Shown: positions 9,174-17,008 of the stretch, piece after piece
Position numbering within the stretch: the stretch's first letter is position 1
Layout: every line of letters begins with the position of its first letter
NCBI GenBank assembly: GCA_015057705.1
Contig: SVDU01000030.1
Span: forward strand, 1-53,401
Direction: 5' to 3'
DNA: 53,401 bases
From: Paenibacillaceae bacterium
Lineage (GTDB): Bacteria; Bacillota; Clostridia; Lachnospirales; Lachnospiraceae
Program-made: the position numbers and the translations under genes
Notes under the pieces: model-generated
Seen by the model: the letters and a program-made list of their open reading frames with translations, nothing else
Told to the model about the DNA's origin: nothing
Databases searched by the model: none

Positions 9174-9958
9174 AAAAAGCCACCTCCTGTAAACCGGTGA
9201 AGAAGGCTGAATACCAGACCTACTCCCATGGCAATACAGAAGAATACCAGCAGAGCATCCATCATACGCACAGAACCAGCGATATAATCTCCGTCTGCAA
9301 TGTCACGAATCGCGTTGGTGAATGCAACTCCTGGAATCAAGGGCATTATTGAACCAATAATCATAAAGTTTAGATGTTCGCCCAGGCGAAGCTTGTACAA
9401 GAGAGTGCACAGCGCAGTAACGAGCGCTCCTCCTCCAATATTAGCCACCAGCTTTTTAAGATGAGGACCTGCCAGAAAAATGATATATCCATATAGCACC
9501 ACTCCGGAGACAAAGGAAGCTGCTGCATCTTTAGCATTACCTCCGAACAGATAACAAAAGCAGGCACTTCCCACTCCCGATGCCAGAATCTGCATCTTCT
9601 TTGACTTTCCAGGCATCTGTTGTATCTGATCCAGTCTTTCTCTTACTGCATGGGGAGTTAAAGATCCTGCTTCAATCTCCCTGGAAAGCTGATTCACTGC
9701 AGCAACACGGTCTAAATGTGTGCCGCTCACCGGAATGTGCTGGACCTTTGCAAATATTTCTTCTCTCTCATCTCCTGCCGTGGTAAAAATCCCATTGCTT
9801 AACACAAAGGAACTGCAGGATTTAATTCCATAATGACGGCAGATCCGGTCCATGGTTTCTTCCACCCGAAAAATCTCAGCACCATTTTCCAGCAGAATAT
9901 GACCGGCCAGCATGGCCGCATCTAAGACCTCCCGCTCTTCCTCTTTCCGCTCATTCAT
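9170..9958 (-). CDS. Threonine/serine exporter family, large subunit (DUF1212/ThrE_1)
   Basis: 262 residues. The cytosolic N-terminal domain (about 1-115) carries AGHILLENGAEIFRVEETMDRI, the recognisable DUF1212 start. Four to five membrane helices follow (about 120-262), including IGSIMPLIPGVAFTNAIRDI. It overlaps its small-subunit partner by four bases and the upstream MBL-hydrolase gene by eight, so the five genes from 10691 down to 5796 form one tight operon. Confidence 0.9.
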   Translation of the reverse strand: MNERKEEEREVLDAAMLAGHILLENGAEIFRVEETMDRICRHYGIKSCSSFVLSNGIFTTAGDEREEIFAKVQHIPVSGTHLDRVAAVNQLSREIEAGSLTPHAVRERLDQIQQMPGKSKKMQILASGVGSACFCYLFGGNAKDAAASFVSGVVLYGYIIFLAGPHLKKLVANIGGGALVTALCTLLYKLRLGEHLNFMIIGSIMPLIPGVAFTNAIRDIADGDYIAGSVRMMDALLVFFCIAMGVGLVFSLLHRFTGGGFL

Positions 9959-10691
9959 GAATCTGAGGCTCCTGTTCCAAAATAAACGATTCTCCGTCTC
10001 TTTCCATCATAACAATCCGGTCCCGGTAAGGAACGGAAACCTCCATTGATTTTAGACGCCCTATTACGGAATAATCATCCCAGCAGTGCATGGGAAATGC
10101 ATGCACTACTTCCGCCTTTCTCATAAATTCATCAAAACCCAGATAGAAGTTTTTCTCCTGTCTTGGATCCAGAGGCAGAAAGGCTGCATCAATTTTCTCT
10201 CCTGCCAGCTTGTCCACTTCTAATGAATAGTTCTTAGCCATATTCCGGTTCCAGTCCTCTGGCTCGCCTTCCCATCTCCAGTTGTTTAAATCCCCGGCAT
10301 GGTAAATCACAGTTCCATCCACTTTTACGAGAAATGCGACGCCCTCATCTGTGGATTGAAAGGTAGTAATCTCCAACGCCAGATTACCTCCTGTACCATA
10401 CGAAAGGGTGAGCGTTTCTCCCGGTTTAACAAATGAAATACGGCTTATTTGTTCCTCACCGATCTTTTTCCTGGAGATATCGTCAGATAAAACATAATGA
10501 ACTTCTCTGGATCCGTTCCCCAAATCAAATATTTTATCCGAATAATGATCTCCATGGCGATGACTGGCGAAGACAAAAAGTGGTTTATTGGTATCCAGGT
10601 CAGGAAGGATACCCTGGGTATAATCAAATAGCAGAGCAGCAGACGACAAGTCTGCCAGGAATGCACTGTGATGAACGTAAGTAATTTTCAT
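9951..10691 (-). CDS. MBL-fold metal-dependent hydrolase
   Basis: 246 residues. The metallo-beta-lactamase metal motif is HRHGDH (about residues 44-49), and later ligand candidates are YHAGDLNNW (about 130-138) and AFPMHCWDDY (about 198-207). The size and motifs place it with the UlaG-like/COG2220 hydrolases, whose substrates are diverse. The reaction cannot be named. It is the first gene of the exporter-pyrC operon and is preceded by AAGGAGG. Confidence 0.85.
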   Translation of the reverse strand: MKITYVHHSAFLADLSSAALLFDYTQGILPDLDTNKPLFVFASHRHGDHYSDKIFDLGNGSREVHYVLSDDISRKKIGEEQISRISFVKPGETLTLSYGTGGNLALEITTFQSTDEGVAFLVKVDGTVIYHAGDLNNWRWEGEPEDWNRNMAKNYSLEVDKLAGEKIDAAFLPLDPRQEKNFYLGFDEFMRKAEVVHAFPMHCWDDYSVIGRLKSMEVSVPYRDRIVMMERDGESFILEQEPQIHE

Positions 10692-10774
10692 AAAAAGCGG
10701 CCTCCTTTAAATGACTGTTTGGAGAAATTATATCACATACTGATCCATTCTGCATAGCAGATGCGCGCAAAAAA

Positions 10775-10796
10775 GGCGGAGACATATGTCCCCGCC
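10775..10796 (-). terminator. Terminator of the Thr-rich lipoprotein gene
   Basis: GGCGGAGACAT pairs with ATGTCCCCGCC (one wobble). On the minus strand a run of six T follows. It lies 44 bases after the stop at 10840. Confidence 0.9.
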
Positions 10797-10839
10797 TGCG
10801 GAAATTTTCATTCCATCTAAGCTGTTATTTCTATAATAA

Positions 10840-11142
10840 TTATTTAGCAGCCTTTGTAGTTTCTGTAGCTTCAGTAGTTGCTTCTACGCTGGAAGCTTCT
10901 TTAGAAGACTCTTTTGCAGATGCTTCTTCAGTTGTTTCTTCTACAGACTCAGAAGATTCTTCTGTTGTAACTTCTTCTTTTGTAGCTGCTTCTGTTGTAA
11001 CTGCTTCTTTTGTAGCTGCTTCTGTTGTAACTTCTGTTGCTGCTGTTGTTTCAGCAGTCTTTGTGCTTCCACATGCAGAAATTGCTGCCATTGTTAATAC
11101 TGCTAATCCTGTAAGTACCAGTTTCTTTGTTGTTAATTTCAT
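10840..11142 (-). CDS. Small low-complexity lipoprotein, Thr/Glu/Ala rich
   Basis: 100 residues. Signal peptide with lipobox ISAC (Cys24). The whole mature part is Thr, Glu, Ala, Ser and Lys in short near-repeats (TTEAATKE), so it is probably disordered. There is no binding domain; it looks like the linker of a solute-binding protein without the rest. It has a strong AAGGAGGAG site and its own terminator. It may be a surface spacer protein or the remnant of a larger lipoprotein. Confidence 0.7.
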   Translation of the reverse strand: MKLTTKKLVLTGLAVLTMAAISACGSTKTAETTAATEVTTEAATKEAVTTEAATKEEVTTEESSESVEETTEEASAKESSKEASSVEATTEATETTKAAK

Positions 11143-11551
11143 AATATTTCTCCTCCTTGCGGCTACCTGTGTTTATTGTTAAATATGTATGCCGCGGCTT
11201 TTTTTATTTATTTCTAAAGCCGAGACACAGTTTAACACCTTAAGAAAATAAAGTCAATGAATTCATTATGATTTTTTTCTTAATATAAAAGTGGTAAATT
11301 CTTAATTAAATTTACAAATGGCGATAATATGTCTAACAATAAATTATGGATTTATGCTCTTGAGTTTTTTTTATTCTATTTGTTTGTATTTTGTCCATTC
11401 GAAAAACAAACTAGTTTTAAAGGCTATAACGACTTTATTTTTGTGCTATATTACCAAATGCATTTCCTTTTTATACGTTGCAGATCAATTTCATACCTGC
11501 TATACTTTATAAATAATTACTGATTGAATATGATAACAGGAGGAATCTACT
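11143..11551. other. Intergenic region with no supported gene
   Basis: About 400 AT-rich bases between two divergent genes. It must hold promoters for both. Short overlapping plus-strand frames here have no good ribosome site and read as random hydrophobic sequence. I see no RNA structure. Confidence 0.5.
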
Positions 11552-12121
11552 ATGTTAAAGGATCTCGTTTCCAAATGCCGTACATACCGGCGCTTCTATC
11601 AGGAGTGCCAGATTTCTAAAGAGGATTTAATAGAACTCATTGATCTGGCGAGACTTACCGCTTCCACGGCCAACTCACAGGCATTGAAATTTAAGATCAG
11701 CAATACACCAGAGGAAAATGCACTGATATTTGATACTTTAGGCTGGGCGGGAGCACTTCCTGACTGGGACGGGCCAGGTGAAGGGGAGCGCCCATCTGCC
11801 TATATCATCATACTCTGCGATCTGTCACTTGGTAAGAACAAGCTCACCGACGATGGCATCACCGCTCAGACCATGATGCTTGGCGCAGTAGAAAAAGGTT
11901 ATGGCGGCTGCATGCTTGGAAATATACGGCGTAGCCAGCTGGCTGAAGCGCTTGGTATTGATACCACTCTTTATTCTATCGATCTTGTTCTGGCTCTTGG
12001 AAAGCCCAAGGAAGAAGTGGTTATCGTTCCTGTTAAGGAAGACGGAAGCGTCAAGTATTACAGAGATGAAAATCAGATTCACTATGTCCCCAAACGAGCA
12101 TTAGAGGATATTATTATCTAA
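11552..12121 (+). CDS. Nitroreductase-family protein
   Basis: 189 residues, an FMN-dependent oxidoreductase of the short nitroreductase class. The N-terminal CRTYRRFYQECQISKEDLIELIDLARLTAS with ANSQALKF is the usual FMN phosphate and dimer region. GAVEKGYGGCMLGNI (about 111-125) matches the second FMN-contacting region. The substrate is unknown. Preceded by ACAGGAGGAATCT and followed by a bidirectional terminator. Confidence 0.9.
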   Translation: MLKDLVSKCRTYRRFYQECQISKEDLIELIDLARLTASTANSQALKFKISNTPEENALIFDTLGWAGALPDWDGPGEGERPSAYIIILCDLSLGKNKLTDDGITAQTMMLGAVEKGYGGCMLGNIRRSQLAEALGIDTTLYSIDLVLALGKPKEEVVIVPVKEDGSVKYYRDENQIHYVPKRALEDIII

Positions 12122-12136
12122 TGTACAAAACACGAA

Positions 12137-12175
12137 AAAACAGCCGCTCCGGAAATATTCCGGTTCGGCTGTTTT
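12137..12175. terminator. Bidirectional terminator between convergent genes
   Basis: AAAACAGCCG pairs perfectly with CGGCTGTTTT, and an inner CCGGAA/TTCCGG stem gives a compact hairpin. It serves the nitroreductase (plus) and the zinc-ribbon gene (minus). Confidence 0.9.
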
Positions 12176-12554
12176 AAAATCTCTGCCCGCATTTGGGACA
12201 GTATTCAAAATCCTCTGTTGTTTCATATCCGCAGTGGGAGCATTGCCTCTTATTCCACTCTGCGCTTCTTTGTCCGGATTGAACCAGGGTTAAATCCCGC
12301 TCCTCAATTTCAACCGGCTCTCTTCTGCTTAACATCTTTCCTTTTTCCCCATCCAGTTCATAAACGGTATTACAGCAGGACATCTGTACATAATAATGCC
12401 TGTTCCATTTTATAATGGGTATAAAAAATACACTGAAATAGCTGTAGGTCATAAAGACCTGATATCTGCCGTAGCCTCCGCACATGGAGCAGATAACTGT
12501 CTTGGTATAATCCAACAGCTTTTTTCCCTGACTCATTCCGCATATAAAAAACAT
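12174..12554 (-). CDS. Zinc-ribbon protein
   Basis: 126 residues. Two metal-binding CxxC pairs are visible at the C-terminus (CSHCGYET and YCPKCGQRF) and one near residue 22 (CSMCGG). Between them is an aromatic stretch (VFMTYSYFSVFFIPIIKW) that could lie on or in the membrane. The pattern fits the zinc-ribbon-15-like family of small clostridial proteins of unknown role. The exact start is not certain. Confidence 0.75.
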   Translation of the reverse strand: MFFICGMSQGKKLLDYTKTVICSMCGGYGRYQVFMTYSYFSVFFIPIIKWNRHYYVQMSCCNTVYELDGEKGKMLSRREPVEIEERDLTLVQSGQRSAEWNKRQCSHCGYETTEDFEYCPKCGQRF

Positions 12555-12668
12555 CGCATACCTCCTAATGGAGCCAACAGCAATAAACTGATTGGCGTTG
12601 CTTTTGATTAAGAGTATAGCATAAAAAGATCAAAGATAATAGCCCGGTTATTTTACACGGCAAACAGA

Positions 12669-12687
12669 CCGCTGCATGATGCAACGG
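12669..12687 (-). terminator. Probable flagellin terminator
   Basis: CCGCTGCAT / ATGCAACGG stem 31 bases past the flagellin stop, followed on the minus strand by TCTGTTT. The T-run is weak. Confidence 0.5.
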
Positions 12688-12717
12688 CCTGGTAATTATG
12701 CTGATATTTTAAAATTA

Positions 12718-15075
12718 TTATTTTAATAACTGCAAAACGCCCTGTGGAACCTGGTTTGCCTGTGCCAGCATGGACTGAGATGCCTGAACCAGAATGTTGT
12801 TCTTGGTGTATGCCATCATTTCTTTTGCCATATCTACATCGCGGATACGTCCTTCTGCTGCAGTCATGTTTTCCTGTGTAACTCCAAGGTTATTGATGGT
12901 GTGCTCGAGACGGTTCTGAATCGCACCCAAATCACCTCTGGTTGCAGATACTTTATTAATGGCAGCTTTAATTTTTTCAATAGAAGCCTTTGCACCTTCC
13001 TGAGTGCTTACATCAACATCTGCAATTCCAAGACTTTTTGTGCTCATATTACCAACAGTAACGTTAACCTGCTGATAGCTGTCCTTTGTCTCACCAACCT
13101 GGATTTTTAAGCCTCCGGATTTGACTCCCGCTTTTGCACCATCTTCTATTGTAATCTTATTTCCTGTAATAGAAGATTTTATACCGTCATTGCTGAGAGC
13201 CAGACGCAGATTAGCTGCTGTCCCATTATTATCTGCTCCAATAACAACTGCAGTAGCACCCTCTTTCAATTTACTGGCATCACCAACGCTTGCACTGTCA
13301 ATAAATTGATACTCTTTGCCACCTACTGTAACAGAATCGCCTTCAGCGATACCTGAATTTACCAGCTCTATAGTCTTTGATGCACGGGCAGGGGTAGCTC
13401 CGGTAGTAAGTGATCCAAGAGCTCCGGTGGTTGTATCCGTTGTGGATAATGCGGTAATGGTAACACCTTCTTTACCACCTAATGCTTCTAATGTAATTTC
13501 ATTTGTGGAATCATCAACCGTTGCTTTAAACAAAGATTTTGTATCCTTATTTGTATTAATTGCATATGCAATTGCTGATGCATTGGTTGCTACTGTACCA
13601 CCTGCTGTATAATCCACTTTGATGGATTTTACATTGCCGTCTGCGTCCTTATATCCAATACCAAGGGTATGGTCTCCTGCAGCTCCGGCACCAGGTGTAA
13701 ATTTAAAAGTACCATTAACAGCATCTGCTGCACCAAGCTTAACACCCAGAGATTCTGACTTAATATCAACCATCTCATTATATCCAACTGTTTTATCAGA
13801 AGTTTTCAGCTGATTTTTATCTCCGATCTTAATATTACCGTCCGCAGTTAATGACGCTGAGGTTATGCCGGAATTTTTCATAGCTGCAACTAAGTTCTTT
13901 TTGGTTTCTGTATCATTGCTTCCAATTATAACACGTACATTATCACCGGTAGTTTTATAATCGTCTGCCGCCTTCATTTCAAATGTATGGTCACCAACTG
14001 TAATTTTTTTACCTGATGCCAGATCGGCTGTTTCCACTTGCAAATAATCAAATGCATCAGTTGGTGCTGTAGTTACTGTGGCTGTAACATCTGATCCTAA
14101 GGCAGTGTTAGTGGATAAATCAACTGCCGCTGTAGGTGCACCATTAGCGTTAATTGTACGCTCTTTTACAGTAATTGACGCCAAACCAACACCATTTGTT
14201 CCTAAATCTTTACTGCTTGCAGTAATTTTTAAGCCATCGGCTCCATCTGTTTCCATTTTAACATCCGCAAATACTTTCTTTAATGAATCCAGAGCATCTT
14301 TGTTATCTGCCGCGAATTGAGCATCAGAAATGCTATTAATTCCACCTGACAAAATAGCACCGACTTTTGTCGCTAAATCCCCTGTAGTTATTGCACCTGT
14401 ATCATTAAATTTAAATTTTAAAATATGATCTGTTCCAGCTGTATCCTTTAAGCTAAATTCAAATTGTTTTGAAGCTCCTGCAGCTACTGCTTCAGTAGTT
14501 CCATCTGTTTTCGCACTATCCAGATCGACCTTGACTTCGTACTTACCAGCAACTGCTGGCTGGGTATGAAGCGTATTATCAGTCAGTCCAGTAACTGTCT
14601 GCGCACCGGACACTAAAGCATTTTTTGCTGAGGTGTTTACAGAATTGGCACCCAATGATCCATCCAAAAGTTTAATTCCATTGTAGTTAGTCGATTCAGA
14701 GATTCTGTCAACCTCAGATTTTAATGAATTCAATTCTTTCTGCAGATTATCACGGTCAACCGCATCATCATAGGTACCACTTGAAGACTGAGTCGCGAGT
14801 TCGGTCATACGGTTTAACATGGAGTGAACCTCAGTCAATGCACCTTCTGCACTCTGTACTAGTGAAATACCGTCATTTGCATTCTTCTGGGCTGTTTCAA
14901 GACCTGTAATCTGCGCTCTCATTTTTTCGGAAATAGCAAGACCTGCGGCATCATCTCCTGCGCGGTTGATTCGATAGCCAGAAGACAGTTTCTCTAAGCT
15001 CTTTGCTACTGAGTTATTATTGTTTCCTAACTGCCTGTAGGCGTTTAATGCTGCAATATTATGTTGAATTCTCAT
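12718..15075 (-). CDS. fliC: Flagellin with a very long variable centre
   Basis: 785 residues, against about 270-500 for most clostridial flagellins. The N-terminal D0/D1 region (1 to about 150) begins [17 protein letters not shown] and contains [20 protein letters not shown]. The C-terminal D1/D0 region (about 680-785) ends [31 protein letters not shown]. Both are canonical and mediate export and polymerisation. The roughly 530 residues between are Thr/Ala/Asp-rich and should form extra surface domains D2-D4. Preceded by a strong AAGGAGG and by two CsrA-type sites. csrA lies 119 bases upstream. Confidence 0.96.
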   Translation of the reverse strand: MRIQHNIAALNAYRQLGNNNNSVAKSLEKLSSGYRINRAGDDAAGLAISEKMRAQITGLETAQKNANDGISLVQSAEGALTEVHSMLNRMTELATQSSSGTYDDAVDRDNLQKELNSLKSEVDRISESTNYNGIKLLDGSLGANSVNTSAKNALVSGAQTVTGLTDNTLHTQPAVAGKYEVKVDLDSAKTDGTTEAVAAGASKQFEFSLKDTAGTDHILKFKFNDTGAITTGDLATKVGAILSGGINSISDAQFAADNKDALDSLKKVFADVKMETDGADGLKITASSKDLGTNGVGLASITVKERTINANGAPTAAVDLSTNTALGSDVTATVTTAPTDAFDYLQVETADLASGKKITVGDHTFEMKAADDYKTTGDNVRVIIGSNDTETKKNLVAAMKNSGITSASLTADGNIKIGDKNQLKTSDKTVGYNEMVDIKSESLGVKLGAADAVNGTFKFTPGAGAAGDHTLGIGYKDADGNVKSIKVDYTAGGTVATNASAIAYAINTNKDTKSLFKATVDDSTNEITLEALGGKEGVTITALSTTDTTTGALGSLTTGATPARASKTIELVNSGIAEGDSVTVGGKEYQFIDSASVGDASKLKEGATAVVIGADNNGTAANLRLALSNDGIKSSITGNKITIEDGAKAGVKSGGLKIQVGETKDSYQQVNVTVGNMSTKSLGIADVDVSTQEGAKASIEKIKAAINKVSATRGDLGAIQNRLEHTINNLGVTQENMTAAEGRIRDVDMAKEMMAYTKNNILVQASQSMLAQANQVPQGVLQLLK

Positions 15076-15080
15076 ATGTA

Positions 15081-15118
15081 TTACCTCCTTGAATTATGAC
15101 AGGGACATCCATTTCCCT
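15081..15118 (-). promoter_or_regulatory. Two predicted CsrA-binding sites in the flagellin leader
   Basis: In the mRNA sense one GGA (within AAATGGATGT) sits in the loop of a small hairpin, AGGGA-loop-TCCCT, at 15101-15118. A second GGA is the Shine-Dalgarno itself, CAAGGAGGT, at about 15084-15093. A loop GGA paired with an SD-overlapping GGA is the arrangement known from the Bacillus subtilis hag leader, where CsrA blocks translation. Inference by analogy. Confidence 0.6.
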
Positions 15119-15194
15119 CATGTTACTTTGATTTTTTATTTCTAACTTTCCCTCGGGCCCTTGAGGAAAAAGTTGAAAGCGTAGTAAACTGTTC

Positions 15195-15398
15195 TTACCA
15201 CCGTAAGTGCTTTTCCCTTAGTTTTTTCAAACACTGGGGAATTTGGTGGCCTTTTTCATAGATCTCTCCTCTTACAATGGAAATATCTTTTGGTGCATCA
15301 ATGGCAAGTCTTAAATCTCCCTCCACGGACACCACCTGTATTACTATGTTTCCATTGATTACGAGATACTCACCTGGATTCCTTCCTAACGATAACAT
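15195..15398 (-). CDS. csrA: Carbon storage regulator CsrA (flagellin translation repressor)
   Basis: 67 residues from the ATG at 15398, chosen because AAGGAGGTGA lies just before it. The CsrA fold is readable: MLSLGRNPGEYLVI, then IVIQVVSVEGDLRLAIDAPKDISIVRGEIYEK. It keeps the conserved APK loop and the RNA-contacting Arg of VRGEIY. The N-terminus is diverged from the usual MLVLxRKxGE. CsrA dimers bind GGA motifs in RNA; in Firmicutes the main target is flagellin mRNA, with FliW as antagonist. FliW is not in this window. The flagellin gene is directly downstream on the same strand. Confidence 0.88.
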   Translation of the reverse strand: MLSLGRNPGEYLVINGNIVIQVVSVEGDLRLAIDAPKDISIVRGEIYEKGHQIPQCLKKLREKHLRW

Positions 15399-15407
15399 TC
15401 GCGTCAC

Positions 15408-15632
15408 CTCCTTGTTTTTGACGAAGCCTGCATTGTTATTTTTTTAACTACTTGACATATATTCCCAGAATGTGTATTACAACAACCTGTTTTTATCTGT
15501 TTTTTCCTTTATTTTCGTAACTTCTGAAATTTTTCCAAAAAATCCTTATTAAAACTTATTTTCATCCGATATACGTTTTAGTGAGTATTTAACACATTTC
15601 TACAGGATATAATCAGCTTTTGCCCGCGCGGC
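15408..15632. other. Non-coding stretch upstream of csrA
   Basis: AT-rich and without a supported gene. It should contain the csrA-flagellin promoter. A clear sigma-D promoter on the minus strand was not found; a CCGATAT motif near 15567 is on the opposite strand and wrongly spaced. Confidence 0.4.
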
Positions 15633-15666
15633 ATATGTTCCTATAATACACATTATAGGAACATAT
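15633..15666. repeat. 34-bp palindrome, loxP/FRT-like recombination-site candidate
   Basis: Two perfect 15-bp inverted arms (ATATGTTCCTATAAT and its complement) flank the 4-base centre ACAC. Viewed as 13-8-13 it has the layout of loxP and FRT sites used by tyrosine recombinases. It lies about 130 bases past the 3' end of a tyrosine recombinase gene. No T-run follows on either strand, which argues against a terminator. A dimeric repressor operator is the main alternative. Confidence 0.6.
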
Positions 15667-15716
15667 AAAGTTATTCCCTGATAACGATCGGCGCCTGGAA
15701 AAGGTCAACATAAAGC

Positions 15717-15764
15717 AAAAAGAGCCCTAACCTGTCTGTATTCAGACGAGTTAAGACTCTTTTT
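15717..15764 (-). terminator. Terminator of the recombinase gene
   Basis: AAAAAGAG...TAAC..GTCTG pairs with CAGAC..GTTA...CTCTTTTT around loop TATT. It is nearly symmetrical and could work in both directions. Confidence 0.85.
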
Positions 15765-15794
15765 AATTTTTATTTATTTATAAGAATAGTTCTA

Positions 15795-16628
15795 TCACCA
15801 TGTAACAATTTTATCTATCAGGCTCTGCTGCTCCGTTGCTGTCCTTCTTAAGTAAATCCTTGTGGTCTCAATGCTTTCATGCCCCATAAGATCAGCAAGA
15901 AATGCGATGTCGTTGTATTTTTCCAGAAAATTCTTTGCGTATCTATGACGAAAGGAATGAGGATAGACCACATCGGGGTCAAGTCCATATTTTATGGCAT
16001 ATCGTTTTAGCTGCTGACCAACTCCCCTGGTTGAGATTCGTTCCCCATAGCGGTTTTTAAATAAGTAACCACTGGTTATCTGATTTTGATCCATCCATAC
16101 CTTTGCTTCCTTTTTCAGCTTTTCAGGAATGTAGACTCTGCGAAGCTTTCCACCCTTGGAATAGAGGTCCAGATACCCAAGTTCAACATGTTCAGCCTTT
16201 ATCTGTATGAGTTCACTGACTCTGGCGCCGGTTGCTGCCAGGAACCATACAATAAAATACCATTCCATGTTTCCATCCTGCTTTAATTTCTTTTTTAAAT
16301 ATTGATAGTCTGCATTACTAATTACATTTTCAAGGAAATTTTTCTGCTGTATCTTAACATTTTTAAGCTGCAACGGCTGCTGCTCCATATAATAGAGATA
16401 TTTATTCATGGCCTGAACTCTTAAATTTACAGTTTTCGGTTTATAGCTTTCCATGAGATAGCCCTTATAGGCCAATAAATTATCTTTGCTGATATCATTA
16501 TATTGGGTAAAATAAGACCTTACTGCAGATATATAAGTTATGATTGTACTTTCAGATAAATTTTCCCTGCGAAGATATGATTCAAACTGCATTTGTGCCT
16601 GCGTTCTTTCCCGCAACTGTGCCTCCAT
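15795..16628 (-). CDS. Tyrosine site-specific recombinase (Xer/RecV-like)
   Basis: 277 residues. The N-terminal SAM-like core-binding domain (about 9-85) precedes a complete catalytic domain with Arg136 (TGARVSEL), Lys near 158-161, His224 and Arg227 (HSFRHRYA), His250 (MGHESIETT) and nucleophile Tyr259. Size and motifs fit XerC/D-like and phase-variation recombinases rather than long phage integrases. There are no phage genes next to it; csrA and flagellin lie downstream. A CGGAGGAC site precedes the ATG. It could be a chromosomal invertase or a relic integrase. Confidence 0.9.
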   Translation of the reverse strand: MEAQLRERTQAQMQFESYLRRENLSESTIITYISAVRSYFTQYNDISKDNLLAYKGYLMESYKPKTVNLRVQAMNKYLYYMEQQPLQLKNVKIQQKNFLENVISNADYQYLKKKLKQDGNMEWYFIVWFLAATGARVSELIQIKAEHVELGYLDLYSKGGKLRRVYIPEKLKKEAKVWMDQNQITSGYLFKNRYGERISTRGVGQQLKRYAIKYGLDPDVVYPHSFRHRYAKNFLEKYNDIAFLADLMGHESIETTRIYLRRTATEQQSLIDKIVTW

Positions 16629-16689
16629 TTGCTGTCCTCCGTACGCAAATTTTAATGCATATCAATTTTAACACATAGATGAAGGGCAT

Positions 16690-16730
16690 TGCTCCATAGC
16701 TTAATATCTGCCATGCTGCAACGCCCCCGC
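16690..16730 (-). terminator. Possible terminator after the DUF378 gene
   Basis: GGGCATTGC and GCAACGCCC can pair across about 25 bases. The T-run on the minus strand is poor, so confidence is low. Confidence 0.35.
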
Positions 16731-16742
16731 TACCATCATCAA

Positions 16743-16955
16743 CTATCTTTCCGTACTTGTTTCTGAATGACCATAAAAGGTAAGCAGATATAATCCGCAG
16801 ATCCCTACGACGGCATACACGATCCTTGTCAGCCAGGTCATGCTGCCGAAAATAAATGACACAAGGTTGAAATTGAAGAAACCTACCAGCCCCCAGTTTA
16901 CTGCACCGATGATGGCAATTGTCAGAGCTGTGTAATTTAATGCTTTATTTCCCAT
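16743..16955 (-). CDS. DUF378 small membrane protein
   Basis: 70 residues with two hydrophobic helices. The start LNYTALTIAIIGAVNWGLVGFFNFNLV is the signature of DUF378, a widespread family of unknown function. It is predicted to lie in the cytoplasmic membrane with a short polar C-terminus. AGGAGG is well placed. It stands alone. Confidence 0.88.
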   Translation of the reverse strand: MGNKALNYTALTIAIIGAVNWGLVGFFNFNLVSFIFGSMTWLTRIVYAVVGICGLYLLTFYGHSETSTER

Positions 16956-17008
16956 GGCACTACCTCCTTTTCCCTTATATTATGGAGTAGCTTCTTGGTT
17001 TTTATACA

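Noticed and set aside
10975-11045. Tandem DNA repeat in the Thr-rich lipoprotein gene as a CRISPR or VNTR
   Set aside because: The short TTCTGTTGTAAC-type repeats are in frame and encode the low-complexity protein; no spacers.
11318-11523. Two overlapping plus-strand frames of 64 codons
   Set aside because: No ribosome binding site, AT-driven hydrophobic text, different frames over the same bases. Treated as non-coding.
13121-14320. Several plus-strand frames within the flagellin gene
   Set aside because: Antisense shadows of a Thr/Ala-rich coding sequence; no starts or ribosome sites of their own.
15560-15575. CCGATAT motif as a sigma-D promoter
   Set aside because: It is on the plus strand, pointing away from csrA and flagellin, and the TAAA element is too close.
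15633-15666. Palindrome as a transcription terminator
   Set aside because: AT-rich stem and no T-run on either side; the real terminator is at 15717-15764.
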